Made by a program: the position numbers and the translations under genes. A DNA stretch of 64,000 nt from Geothrix campi. Lineage in GTDB: Bacteria; Acidobacteriota; Holophagae; Holophagales; Holophagaceae. Positions 24,218-32,637 of the stretch are shown here, in pieces. The DNA is taken from the NCBI RefSeq assembly GCF_024609265.1, contig NZ_JANHMP010000002.1:1-64000 (forward strand), given 5' to 3'. The notes below the pieces were generated by a model. It was not told where the DNA came from. It searched no databases and saw nothing but the letters and a program-made list of their open reading frames with translations. Each line of letters opens with the position of its first letter. Position 1 is the first letter of the stretch.

Positions 24218-25861
24218 TCAGGGGCGGCGGATGCCCTCCTTCCGCATCCGGCCGCGGAGGGTGCTCGGGTTCAGGCCGAGGATGCGGGCCGCCCCGTTGC
24301 TGCCCTCGATCCTCCAGTTGGTCTTCCGCAGCACCTGATCGATGTAGTCGCGCTCCAGATCGACCAGCGGCTTCCCTTCATCCTGCGGCCCGGCCAGGGA
24401 GGGAGCCTCGAAATGATCCAGCACCTGCAAGGTCGTGCCCCTGGAGATGATCACGGCCCTCTCGATGACGCTCTCCAGCTCCCGCACATTGCCAGGCCAG
24501 GAGTGGGCCATGAGGTCATCCATGGTGCCGTTGGTGACCATCCTGATGTTTTTGCCAAGTTTGCGGTTGAACTTATCAAGGAAATAGTCGACGAGCAGAG
24601 GGATGTCCTCTTTGCGCTCCCGCAGTGGGGGCACGGTGATGGGGAAGATGTTGAGCCGGTAGAACAGATCCTCCCGGAAACGACCCAGCCGGATCTCCTC
24701 GTAGAGGTCCCGGTTGGTGGCCGCGATGATGCGGACATCGACCTTCATCGTCTTCGCGCTGCCCAGACGGCTGAACTCACCTTCCTGGATGACGTGCAGC
24801 AGTTTGGCCTGCAGCTCGAAAGGCAGGTCACCAATCTCGTCCAGGAGGATGGTGCCCTTGTCGGCCAGTTCGAAACGGCCCAGCTGCTGGGAACTGGCCC
24901 CTGTGAAGGCGCCCTTCTCGCGCCCGAAGAGCTCGCTCTCAATCAGGTTGCCGGGCAGGGCTGTGCAGTTGACGGTGATGAGGGGGCGGTGCTTGCGCAG
25001 GCTCCTGCTGTGGATGGCGCGGGCCACCAGTCCCTTGCCCGTCCCCGTCTCGCCCAGCAGCAGCACCGTCGAATCCTGCGGTGCCACGGCTTCGACCCGG
25101 AAGAAAACGTCCTCGAGGCAGGGGCTTTGTCCGATCACCTCACCGAAGTTGTAGGTGCGGTTGATCTCCTGGAACAGGTACGCGTGCCCCGTCTGAAGAT
25201 GCTTCTTCAGTTCCTGTATCTCCGCGTGAGCCCGGTGGAGTTCCGCTTCCGCCTGTTCCCGGAGTTCCTGTTCCTTCAAGAGCAGGTGCGTGGGCTGGCC
25301 TGGTCGCCCGCTCCCCATCAACGGTCCCTGGCCGGAAGGGGCAGGGAGAGCGCCCGCTCGCCTTCCCCAGGTGATATCCGAGTGGACGCCGACGGCACCG
25401 ATGATGCGGCCCATTTTCAGAATGGGCGCGGCCGTGATCCGGAGGATGATTTCATCGCCGGTCCCGGCGTGGGTGGCCAGCACCATTTCGGTCAACCGTT
25501 CCCCCGAGAGGGCGCGGGTGAGAGGGCGCTCCTCCTCGCGGAGGGGGAGCTGGCTGTGTGGCCATCGAAGGGTGAACCCCTCAAGATTCCTTCCGAAGGT
25601 TTCCCGAAGGTCATCGAGCGAGGTGGCACCAAACATCCGGAGGGCCGCGGGATTGCACCGGGTGACCCCGGCCGTGGACATGATGCAGACGGCGTTTGGA
25701 GTCGTATCGAGAATTGCATTCATTTCAGTCCGCTTCAGGAGCAGTTCGGACACGAGGGCCGCGAGCGACCGGTGCCTTCGGTCTCGAACTGGGCCGAAAC
25801 GGAAACGGACACCGGAGATCTCGCTGGAATGGAATGCGTAAGGTCCATTGTCCATTGACAT
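24218..25861 (-). CDS. Sigma-54-dependent transcriptional activator with PAS domain
   Basis: The protein is 547 aa from ATG 25861-25859 (an upstream TTG at 25906 is possible). A PAS-like sensor lies at about residues 40-165, then a coiled-coil linker (about 200-235). The AAA+ domain (about 240-475) has Walker A GETGTGKG, the sigma-54 contact loop GAFTGA, Walker B TILLDEIGDL and the R-finger region FREDLFYRLN, all intact. A Fis-type HTH (NGAARILGLNPSTLRGRMRKEG) closes the protein. No receiver domain is present, so it is probably switched by a ligand or redox signal through PAS. Copies of one enhancer sequence flank the gene, pointing to control of both neighbours. Confidence 0.93.
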   Translation of the reverse strand: MSMDNGPYAFHSSEISGVRFRFGPVRDRRHRSLAALVSELLLKRTEMNAILDTTPNAVCIMSTAGVTRCNPAALRMFGATSLDDLRETFGRNLEGFTLRWPHSQLPLREEERPLTRALSGERLTEMVLATHAGTGDEIILRITAAPILKMGRIIGAVGVHSDITWGRRAGALPAPSGQGPLMGSGRPGQPTHLLLKEQELREQAEAELHRAHAEIQELKKHLQTGHAYLFQEINRTYNFGEVIGQSPCLEDVFFRVEAVAPQDSTVLLLGETGTGKGLVARAIHSRSLRKHRPLITVNCTALPGNLIESELFGREKGAFTGASSQQLGRFELADKGTILLDEIGDLPFELQAKLLHVIQEGEFSRLGSAKTMKVDVRIIAATNRDLYEEIRLGRFREDLFYRLNIFPITVPPLRERKEDIPLLVDYFLDKFNRKLGKNIRMVTNGTMDDLMAHSWPGNVRELESVIERAVIISRGTTLQVLDHFEAPSLAGPQDEGKPLVDLERDYIDQVLRKTNWRIEGSNGAARILGLNPSTLRGRMRKEGIRRP

Positions 25862-26005
25862 TGCAGCCCCTGGTGATTCGTTGAATACGCAGCGGTCATC
25901 AATCAATGTAGATCTTTTCCCTTCGCAAACCCGCGAATCCCGAAATTCCGCGATGAGTCTTTACAAACTGTTTAATTTCCAATCAAGTACCAACCCAAGC
26001 CCGCA

Positions 26006-26040
26006 TCCGTCGCATTTGACGGTTCCGCGCCATGGCGCGG
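26006..26040 (+). promoter_or_regulatory. Upstream activating sequence B (enhancer site)
   Basis: An inverted copy of the 24172-24206 element: dyad CCGTCGCATTTGACGG followed by CCGCGCCATGGCGCGG. It is 94 bp from the -24 box of the iron-sulfur operon promoter and about 145 bp upstream of the activator gene on the other strand, so it could also serve autoregulation. The surrounding 371 bp (25862-26232) hold no gene and are AT-rich, notably 26070-26105, which may bend. Confidence 0.75.
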
Positions 26041-26134
26041 CGGGCAAGGCACGGCCCGAGCCTGATCTCGATGGCATCTATTATTTAAGATTAATTATTA
26101 AAGCAGATGGATCGATAACGATCGTTTCTTCGCC

Positions 26135-26152
26135 TTGGCATGGGACTTGATC
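26135..26152 (+). promoter_or_regulatory. Candidate sigma-54 promoter of the iron-sulfur/NrfD operon
   Basis: TTGGCATGGGACTTGATC: GG at -24 and GA ten bases later at -12, matching the promoter at 24059-24076 including the unusual A. The first gene starts 81 bp downstream, almost the same as the 78 bp on the mirrored side. Confidence 0.65.
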
Positions 26153-26232
26153 TATAGGTGATTGACTGGTGGCCAATGTCGTTTGCAATCAATAAATAAA
26201 AACATCTTCCTCCTGATGGGTGGGCTGAGATC

Positions 26233-27006
26233 ATGAGTCAAAAGAAAGCCATGCTAATTGACCTGACCCTTTGTGTCGGGTGCAACGCCTGCCAGAGCGC
26301 CTGCAAGGAAGAGAACCAGCTCCCCCCCAACGAGGAAAAGTACCTGTCCTTGACCGCCTACACGGCTCTGGACAAGTACAACGACCTGTATGTGCGCCGC
26401 ATGTGCCAGCACTGTGATGTGCCCACGTGCGTGTCAGTCTGCCCCGTCGGCGCTCTCAGCAAGACGGAAGCCGGCCCCGTGGCTTACGACGGCGAGAAAT
26501 GCATCGGTTGTCGCTATTGCCTGCAGGCTTGCCCGTTCCACGTGCCGAAATACGAATGGAGCAGCACCAAGCCTCGCATTCAGAAGTGCAAGTTTTGCGC
26601 GTCCAGGCTGGCCAGGGGGCTTCAGCCCGCCTGCGCTGAAGCCTGTCCCACTGGGGCGACCCTCTTCGGTGATCGCGAGGAGCTGCTGGTCGAAGCAGCC
26701 CGCCGGATCAACGCCGAGCCGGCCAGGTTCGTTCCCAGGGTCTACGGGAAGGATGACGTTGGCGGCACATCCATGTTCTACATAAGCCCGGTTCCGTTCG
26801 AGCAACTGGGCTTCGATTCCCGGATGGGGAAGACGCCTATGCCCATGTTGACCATGAGCGCTCTTTCCAAGGTTCCCAATGTGCTTTCCGTGGGAGGGGT
26901 CCTGCTCGGCGGCGTCTGGTGGATCACCAACCGACGCGCCAAAGTCCAGGCCTTCGAGGCCTCCCAGAAGAAGGACCCTACCCGCCCGCCCGAGGACAAG
27001 CCATGA
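26233..27006 (+). CDS. Four-cluster [4Fe-4S] electron transfer protein with C-terminal membrane anchor (HybA/HmcB-like)
   Basis: The protein is 257 aa with sixteen cysteines in four groups: CVGCNACQSAC (near residue 14), CQHCDVPTCVSVCP (58), CIGCRYCLQACPF (90), and CKFC...CAEACP (117-136). These bind four [4Fe-4S] clusters, as in HybA, DmsB and NrfC. A hydrophobic segment at about 215-232 (VLSVGGVLLGGVWWI) could anchor it. No Tat signal is seen, so the clusters probably face the cytoplasm, unlike classical HybA. It overlaps the next gene (ATGA), which encodes its likely membrane partner. Confidence 0.9.
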   Translation: MSQKKAMLIDLTLCVGCNACQSACKEENQLPPNEEKYLSLTAYTALDKYNDLYVRRMCQHCDVPTCVSVCPVGALSKTEAGPVAYDGEKCIGCRYCLQACPFHVPKYEWSSTKPRIQKCKFCASRLARGLQPACAEACPTGATLFGDREELLVEAARRINAEPARFVPRVYGKDDVGGTSMFYISPVPFEQLGFDSRMGKTPMPMLTMSALSKVPNVLSVGGVLLGGVWWITNRRAKVQAFEASQKKDPTRPPEDKP

Positions 27007-28205
27007 AGATCCCAGGTCTGCCACGCATCACCGGATGGCACCCCATCGCCACCACCCTGATCCTGGCCGGGGCCATGGCGGCCTTCGCCCGGTTCAACTA
27101 CGGACTCGGCGCCACCACGAACCTGAGCGATGAGTTCCCGTGGGGGCTCTGGATCGGTTTCGACTTCCTCGGGATCGGACTCGCCGCCTCGGGCTTCACC
27201 ATCGTGGCCGCTGTCAACCTATTCCACGCCAAGGAGTACGAGCCCATCGTGCGACCCGCGATCCTGACTGCCTTCATCGGGTACCTGCTGGTGGTCCTGG
27301 TTCTTATCATCGACCTCGGCCGCCCCGACCATTTCTGGCATCCCCTGGTCATGTGGAATCCGCACTCGGTGATGTGCGAGATCAGCTGGTGTCTCATGTT
27401 GTACACCACTGTCCTCTCCCTGGAGTTCGCTCCGATCGTCCTCGAAAAACTGAATATAGTTTCGCCGATCAAGTGGATCCACGCCATCTCGCTGCCGCTC
27501 ATGATCTTCGGGGTGCTGTTGTCCACCCTGCACCAGTCCTCGTTCGGTTCGCTGTACCTGATCGTCCCGAACCGCCTGCACGCACTCTGGTACACGCCGC
27601 TGCTGCCAGTCCTCTTCTTCATCTCCTGCATCGCGTCCGGGATCTCGATGGTCATCCTCGAATCTCTGATCTTTGCTCGCGGAGGGCGCGACCTCCTTCC
27701 CACTCCGCTCCGCGCCAACCTGGCCAAGATCATCGCCGTCACGCTGGCCGTGTACTTCGTCGTCAGGGTCGAGGATCTTCTGACAAGGGGGGCTTGGCGC
27801 GAACTGACGGCCCTCACCTATTACAGCCTCGCGTTCTACGCGGAGCTGCTGATCGGCTTCGTCATCCCGTTCGTGATGCTGCTCATGGAAAGGGTCCGGA
27901 CCTCGCGACGGGGACTGTATGCCGCGACCCTGCTGGTGGTGGTCGGGTTCGCCTTCAACCGGATGAATACCGCGATCACCGGGCTGGAGCACTACCCCAC
28001 GCAGACCTACTTCCCGTCCCTGATCGAGGTGTTCATCACGCTCGGCATCACGGCGGTCGGGTTCAGTGCCTTCTCCTTCATCGTCAAGTACCTGCCGATC
28101 TTCGAACCCGTAGTGGCCGGCCCACGCCGTCGAAAGGAGGTCGTGACCGGGCCGCCCGAGCCCATCTTCATCTCCCGTGAAGGTGGAGACCTGGAGTCCC
28201 GGTGA
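27003..28205 (+). CDS. NrfD/HybB-type integral membrane quinone-interacting subunit
   Basis: The protein is 400 aa from ATG 27003, overlapping the upstream stop by 4 bp. It has about ten membrane helices. The sequence resembles HybB, the hydrogenase-2 membrane subunit (FPWGLWIGFDFLGIGLAASG near residue 42, then GRPDHFWHPL near 100). Members of this family pass electrons between quinones and an Fe-S protein. No hydrogenase, molybdopterin or cytochrome subunit is encoded beside it, so its final partner must be elsewhere. Confidence 0.9.
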   Translation: MKIPGLPRITGWHPIATTLILAGAMAAFARFNYGLGATTNLSDEFPWGLWIGFDFLGIGLAASGFTIVAAVNLFHAKEYEPIVRPAILTAFIGYLLVVLVLIIDLGRPDHFWHPLVMWNPHSVMCEISWCLMLYTTVLSLEFAPIVLEKLNIVSPIKWIHAISLPLMIFGVLLSTLHQSSFGSLYLIVPNRLHALWYTPLLPVLFFISCIASGISMVILESLIFARGGRDLLPTPLRANLAKIIAVTLAVYFVVRVEDLLTRGAWRELTALTYYSLAFYAELLIGFVIPFVMLLMERVRTSRRGLYAATLLVVVGFAFNRMNTAITGLEHYPTQTYFPSLIEVFITLGITAVGFSAFSFIVKYLPIFEPVVAGPRRRKEVVTGPPEPIFISREGGDLESR

Positions 28206-28244
28206 GTGGAGTTCCCCTCAGTGAATGTTCTACAGGAGGTCTAC

Positions 28245-28403
28245 ATGTTCGATTTGGCCAATTGGAAGAACCCAGAAACGCTCATGTTGAACATCACGAA
28301 CAGCGCGCTTGGAATCGCAGCTGTCGTGCTGGTCGCCTGGATCTGCGGCGAGGCGATCCGTGAATTCGTCCTTCAGCGCAGGGAATCACACCGCAAACAG
28401 TAG
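28245..28403 (+). CDS. Small single-TM membrane protein of the NrfD operon
   Basis: The protein is 52 aa from ATG 28245 (MFDLANWKNPETLMLN), preceded by a strong AGGAGGT Shine-Dalgarno 8 bp upstream, which decides this start over a longer frame. One hydrophobic segment (about residues 19-36, ALGIAAVVLVAWICGEAI) is followed by a basic cytoplasmic tail. Small extra subunits of this kind are seen in respiratory complexes. No family is recognised. Confidence 0.72.
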   Translation: MFDLANWKNPETLMLNITNSALGIAAVVLVAWICGEAIREFVLQRRESHRKQ

Positions 28404-28418
28404 ATCCGGAGGCCAGCC

Positions 28419-28604
28419 ATGACCATGCTGCTCGTCCTGTTCCTGATCGTCGCATTCGTCGGCACGGACCTTGTCGTGCAGGCCGTCTCCCGACGGGCGA
28501 AAGCCAGGCGGGAAGATCCCCAGGGAACGGTCACGCGGATGAATCTGTCGGCCGGACCCGCCCAGCTCCAGGGAGTCGAGGGCCACAGACCGATTCACCC
28601 TTGA
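28419..28604 (+). CDS. Second small membrane protein of the NrfD operon
   Basis: The protein is 61 aa from ATG 28419, 15 bp after the previous stop, with GGAGG upstream. One N-terminal membrane helix (LLVLFLIVAFVGTDLVVQAV) is followed by a 40-residue Arg/Pro/Gly-rich tail. It is probably the last gene of the operon, as a terminator follows at 28666. Unknown family. Confidence 0.65.
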   Translation: MTMLLVLFLIVAFVGTDLVVQAVSRRAKARREDPQGTVTRMNLSAGPAQLQGVEGHRPIHP

Positions 28605-28665
28605 ACCTCAGGTCCAAGTGCAGGTCAGCGGCCAGACTCTGGAGGCCATCCTGGCACTGAGTACA

Positions 28666-28695
28666 CGAAGGGGGCGCCTTCTGGCGCCCCCTTCG
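28666..28695. terminator. Terminator of the NrfD operon
   Basis: A 13-bp perfect stem CGAAGGGGGCGCC/GGCGCCCCCTTCG with TTCT loop, 61 bp after the last operon gene. It is partly homologous to hairpins inside the adjacent 217-bp repeats. Confidence 0.75.
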
Positions 28696-28710
28696 TACAT
28701 TCTCTGCCGG

Positions 28711-29405
28711 TCTACTTGGAAGCGACGTAGGCCTTCAATCCATCGGTTGTGGGCCTGGCTCGGACCTCCGGTCCTCGGGGCTTTGCCCCTGCCATCGGCT
28801 GCGCGGATGCGGCCCTATCCTCCATTCGCTTCGCTGCTGTCGGATGGTCATGGCCCAGAAGGCCATTCCGCCTCCGGGTACACACCGCGGGCGCCTTGCG
28901 GCGCCCGCTTTGTGCGTTCTCTGCCGGTCTACTTGGAAGCGACGTAGGCCTTCAACCCATCGGTCGTCGGCCTGGCTCGGACCTCCGGTCCTCGGGGCTT
29001 TGCCCCCGCCATCGGCTGCGCCGATGCGGCCCTATCCTCCATTCGCTTCGCTGCTGTCGGATGGTCATGGCCCAGAAGGCCATTCCGCCTCCGGGTACAC
29101 ACCGCGGGCGCCTTGCGGCGCCCGCTTTGTGCGTTCTCTGCCGGTCTACTTGGAAGCGACGTAGGCCTTCAACCCATCGGTCGTCGGCCTGGCTCGGACC
29201 TCCGGTCCTCGGGGCTTTGCCCCCGCCATCGGCTGCGCCGATGCGGCCCTATCCTCCATTCGCTTCGCTGCTGTCGGATGGTCATGGCCCAGAAGGCCAT
29301 TCCGCCTCCGGGTACACACCGCGGGCGCCTTGCGGCGCCCGCTTTGTGCGTTCTCTGCCGGTCTACTTGGAAGCGACGTAGGCCTTCAACCCATCGGTCG
29401 TCGGC
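28711..29405. repeat. 217-bp tandem repeat (three units plus a 44-bp partial) derived from peroxiredoxin 3' end
   Basis: Units start at 28711, 28928 and 29145, exactly 217 bp apart, and the partial fourth (29362-29405) is the end of the peroxiredoxin gene itself. Units 2 and 3 appear identical; unit 1 differs at a few positions. Each unit carries the last 44 bp of the gene, then hairpin-rich DNA and a GCGGGCGCC/GGCGCCCGC stem. Apparent long frames across the array are artefacts of the repetition. The 28605-29362 interval holds no other gene. Confidence 0.9.
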
Positions 29406-29944
29406 TTCATGGCCTTCTCGCCCTTGTGCCAGTTGGCGGGGCAAACTTCGCCGTGCTCTTCGGTGAAGTCGACGGCATCGAGGAGGCGGAGGACTTCCTC
29501 CACACTGCGGCCCAGGTCGTTGTGGTTCACGGTGATGTGCTTGAGGATGCCGTCCTTGTTGATGATGAACAGGCCGCGCAGGGCGATGCCGGCCGGCAGC
29601 AGCACGTTGTAGTCCTGGGCGATGGTCTTGTTCAGGTCGGAGACCAGGGGGAAGGTCACGCCCTGGATGCCGCCATCCTTGCGCGGGGTGTTGACCCACG
29701 CGTGGTGGCTGAACTTGGAATCGACGCTGACGCCGATGACCTGGGTGTTCCGGGCCTCGAACTCCTTGAGGGCGTCGGCGAAGGCCAGGATCTCGGTGGG
29801 GCAGACGAAGGTGAAGTCGAGGGGGTAGAAGAAGAGGACGACCTTCTTGCCCTTGTAGTCGGACAGCGAGATCTGCTTGAACTCACCATTGACCAGGGCG
29901 TCGGCCTTGAAATCGGGTGCGGGCTGGGTGACAAATGCGGCCAT
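29363..29944 (-). CDS. Typical 2-Cys peroxiredoxin (AhpC/Prx1 type)
   Basis: The protein is 193 aa from ATG 29944-29942 (MAAFVTQPAPDFKADAL). The peroxidatic cysteine lies in DFTFVCPTEI (near residue 51), the resolving cysteine in EEHGEVCPANW (near 170). It reduces hydrogen peroxide and organic peroxides with electrons from thioredoxin or AhpF-like partners. Its final 44 bp are copied three more times downstream. It is divergent from arginine deiminase with about 200 bp between starts. Confidence 0.95.
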   Translation of the reverse strand: MAAFVTQPAPDFKADALVNGEFKQISLSDYKGKKVVLFFYPLDFTFVCPTEILAFADALKEFEARNTQVIGVSVDSKFSHHAWVNTPRKDGGIQGVTFPLVSDLNKTIAQDYNVLLPAGIALRGLFIINKDGILKHITVNHNDLGRSVEEVLRLLDAVDFTEEHGEVCPANWHKGEKAMKPTTDGLKAYVASK

Positions 29945-30141
29945 GAAGCCTCCAGAAGGGGTCTTGCCCCGGGTTTCGGTGGGAATAATCAGGCTAGGAC
30001 CAGCCTCTCCGGGGTTCAAGGAAAATATCCGACCAAATCAGTAAAGTATATCGAACCCATGGGTCAACTGAAAGACGCAGATACAGATGGGACAAGGCTT
30101 CCATGCTAATCTGCGGGGTTTCAGGACCCCCGAGGCCCCGC

Positions 30142-31443
30142 ATGCAGCCCATCCAACTCTCTGTGTTCTCCGAGACCGCCCGCCTCCGGCAGGTGGTGGT
30201 CCACAACCCCGGCCCCGAGGTGGACCTGATGGTGCCCGGGATGATGGAGAAGCTGCTTTTCGACGACATCCTCTACGGCGACCTCGCCCGCCAGGAGCAC
30301 GCCCAGTTCCGCCAGGTGCTGGCCCGGGTGGCTGACGAGGTGCTGGACATCCAGGACCTCTTCATCGCCGCCCTCCAGGACGAGGGGGTGAAGCTGGCCT
30401 TTGTGGAGGACCTGCGGCGCCTCGTGGGTTTGCCGGACGACACCTGCAACCTGCTGCGGGACATGACCCCGGCGGACGTGGCCCGCAGCGTCATCGGGGG
30501 CCTGCCCTGGGACGACATGCCGAGCCACACGCGCTGGGAGGAGGAGTTCGACTACCGGGTACGGCCCATCCCGAACCTGCTGTTCATGCGCGACCCAGCC
30601 TCGGTCATCGGCGACGGCTACAGCGTGAACTCCATGGCCACCTGGGCCCGGGAACGCGAGCCGTTGATCCTCAGCTACGTCTTCCGGCACCACCCGCGAC
30701 TGCGGCACCACACCGAGCACGACAAGTGGTTCGATCAGGTGACGCCGCTGATCCGGGGTGAGATCAAGGCGCCCGTGAGCATGGAGGGCGGCGACATCCT
30801 CGTGCTGAGCCACAAGGTGCTCGTGGTGGGCTGCTCCGAGCGCACCCAGGCGGACGCCATCCAGCTCCTGGCGGAGAGCCTCCGGGCCCACCGGGCCGAG
30901 GACGACACCAGCTTCGACCACCTGCTCATGGTGCTCATGCCCAAGAAGCGCAGCGCCATGCACCTGGATACCATCTTCACCCGCACCAGCGAAGGCGAGT
31001 GCCTGGTCTACCCGCCCTACTTCATGGAGGGCAGCCGGGAGCTGCTGAACGTGACCAGCATCGACCTGCGCCATCCCGAGCTGCGCATGAGCACCCACCC
31101 GAGCCTGCTGAAGGCGCTGAAGGTGGTGGGCATCGACCTCCAGCCCATCTTCTGCGGTGGCAGCGACTTCATCCTCCAGCAGCGGGAGCAGTGGACCGAC
31201 GGGGCCAACGCCTTCTGCCTGGCGCCCGGCGTCATCACCAGCTATGGCCGCAACCTCGCCACCGCCGAGGCCCTGGACCGGGCCGGCTACCACCTCCTGA
31301 GCGCGAAAGAGGTCCTGGCGGATCCCGCCCTGGACCTGCTGGACGGAAAGAAATACCTGGTCCAGATCGAGGCCAGCGAGCTGAGCCGCGCCCGGGGCGG
31401 GCCGCGCTGCATGACCATGCCCCTCTCCCGGGAGGCGAGGTAG
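30142..31443 (+). CDS. arcA: Arginine deiminase
   Basis: The protein is 433 aa from ATG 30142 (MQPIQLSVFSETARLRQ). Guanidino-group hydrolase fold: FMRDPASVIG near residue 152, MEGGDILVL near 213, and the C-terminal catalytic-Cys motif GGPRCMTMPLSR. It hydrolyses arginine to citrulline and ammonia. ArcB and ArcC, the other enzymes of the ATP-yielding pathway, are not in the window. A terminator follows at 31567. Confidence 0.93.
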   Translation: MQPIQLSVFSETARLRQVVVHNPGPEVDLMVPGMMEKLLFDDILYGDLARQEHAQFRQVLARVADEVLDIQDLFIAALQDEGVKLAFVEDLRRLVGLPDDTCNLLRDMTPADVARSVIGGLPWDDMPSHTRWEEEFDYRVRPIPNLLFMRDPASVIGDGYSVNSMATWAREREPLILSYVFRHHPRLRHHTEHDKWFDQVTPLIRGEIKAPVSMEGGDILVLSHKVLVVGCSERTQADAIQLLAESLRAHRAEDDTSFDHLLMVLMPKKRSAMHLDTIFTRTSEGECLVYPPYFMEGSRELLNVTSIDLRHPELRMSTHPSLLKALKVVGIDLQPIFCGGSDFILQQREQWTDGANAFCLAPGVITSYGRNLATAEALDRAGYHLLSAKEVLADPALDLLDGKKYLVQIEASELSRARGGPRCMTMPLSREAR

Positions 31444-31566
31444 GTTTCCTCAGCCCGATCCCATCCACGGCTCGGACGCCTCCGTTTCCCTCACTTAGCG
31501 GGGATGGAACTGCTGAAAATGCTTGCGAAAGAATCCTGAACAAGGTTGCTGGTAGACTGTCCTTCC

Positions 31567-31599
31567 GCGCCTCGTCCCCCGAGGCGCCCCTTTTTTTTT
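31567..31599 (+). terminator. Terminator of arcA directly abutting the lpxL start
   Basis: An 8-bp stem GCGCCTCG/CGAGGCGC with loop TCCCC is followed, after CC, by nine T. The last two T belong to the TTG start codon proposed for lpxL. It may act as an attenuator if lpxL is read from upstream. Confidence 0.7.
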
Positions 31600-32587
31600 G
31601 GCCGACTTGACCCCCACCCCCTCTCCGAGCTCCCGGCCCAAGTTCAGACATCGTCTGGAGTACGGCGTGTTCCGCCTGCTGGACGGGGTCCTCGGGCGCC
31701 TGCCCTGGGCCACGGTCCAGGCTCTGGGGGAAGGGGCCGGTTCGCTGTTCTATCTCGTGGACCCCCGGCACCGCCGCATCGTCCGGGAGAACCTGCGCTG
31801 CGCGGACCTGGGCCTGTCAGAAGCCGAGACTCGGGCGCTGTCGCGGACCTGCTTCCGCCACTTCGGGTCCCTCTTCATCAGCCTCCTGCGCCTCCGGCAC
31901 GCCACCGCCGAGGAACTTGACCGCTGGATCAAAGTTGAGGGATTGGAACACTTCGATGCCGTCCAGGCCACCGGGAAGGGTTTCATCCAGCTGACGGGGC
32001 ACTATGGCAACTGGGAGGCCGTCGCCCTGGCCCAGAGCCGGCACGGTCGTACCATTGACGCCATCGGGCGGGAGCTGGACAACCCCCTGCTGGAACCCAT
32101 CTCCCTGGCCTTCCGCACCCGGTTCGGCAACCGGGTGATCCTCAAGGATGGCGCCATGCGCGACACATTGAAGGCCCTGAAAGCGGGGCGTGGCGTGGGC
32201 TTCCTGCTGGACCAGGACGCCCTCACCAGCGGCGTGTTCGTCCGGTTCCTGGGCCGGTGGGCCTCGACCTTCTCCACGGCGGGCAGTCTGGCCGCCCGCT
32301 ACGATCTGCCGGTGCTGCCGGTCTTCAGCTGGCCCAACCCGGACGGCACCACCACCGTGCGGTTCGAGCCCCCCTTCCACGTGCCCGCCACCGGGGACGC
32401 GGCCCGGGATGCCTGGGTGGCCACCCAGCTCATGACCGCCCGCATCGAGGCCCAGATCCGGAAAGACCCCCGCTGGTGGTTCTGGATGCACCGCCGCTTC
32501 AAGACCCGACCGGGGACGGGCCACCCCCTCCCGGCTCCGATTCCCCCCCAGGAGTGGGTAGAATCGATCCAACCTCCCCTTGCCTGA
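31598..32587 (+). CDS. lpxL: Lipid A biosynthesis acyltransferase (LpxL/HtrB family)
   Basis: The protein is 329 aa starting at TTG 31598; no in-frame ATG is available before the conserved domain, which begins RLEYGVFRLLDGVL near residue 19. The catalytic motif TGHYGNWEAV (H-x4-E) lies near residue 133, followed by GFLLDQDAL near 200 and the C-terminal WWFWMHRRFKTRP. It adds a secondary acyl chain to Kdo2-lipid IVA at the inner membrane, which indicates that the organism makes lipopolysaccharide. Which member (LpxL, LpxM or LpxP) cannot be settled. A terminator follows. Confidence 0.87.
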   Translation: MADLTPTPSPSSRPKFRHRLEYGVFRLLDGVLGRLPWATVQALGEGAGSLFYLVDPRHRRIVRENLRCADLGLSEAETRALSRTCFRHFGSLFISLLRLRHATAEELDRWIKVEGLEHFDAVQATGKGFIQLTGHYGNWEAVALAQSRHGRTIDAIGRELDNPLLEPISLAFRTRFGNRVILKDGAMRDTLKALKAGRGVGFLLDQDALTSGVFVRFLGRWASTFSTAGSLAARYDLPVLPVFSWPNPDGTTTVRFEPPFHVPATGDAARDAWVATQLMTARIEAQIRKDPRWWFWMHRRFKTRPGTGHPLPAPIPPQEWVESIQPPLA

Positions 32588-32588
32588 C

Positions 32589-32613
32589 CGGGCCCTTCGG
32601 CCCGCCTTTTTTT
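32589..32613 (+). terminator. Terminator of lpxL
   Basis: The 6-bp stem CGGGCC/GGCCCG with CTTC loop is followed by CC and seven T, immediately after the lpxL stop codon. greA begins 25 bp further. Confidence 0.75.
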
Positions 32614-32637
32614 GACCTCTCTTTCCAGGACATCACC

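Noticed and set aside
24172-26040. 35-bp inverted repeats as ends of a transposable element
   Set aside because: No target duplication is seen, each copy is internally palindromic, and each has fixed spacing to a promoter, which fits enhancer sites better.
26163-26195. Second possible sigma-54 promoter (TGGCCAATGTCGTTTGC)
   Set aside because: GG and GC are 12 bases apart instead of 10, and it has no mirrored counterpart.
28749-29466. Rightward frames with repeated Arg/Pro-rich peptides
   Set aside because: They are created by the 217-bp tandem repeat, have no ribosome sites and end inside the peroxiredoxin gene.
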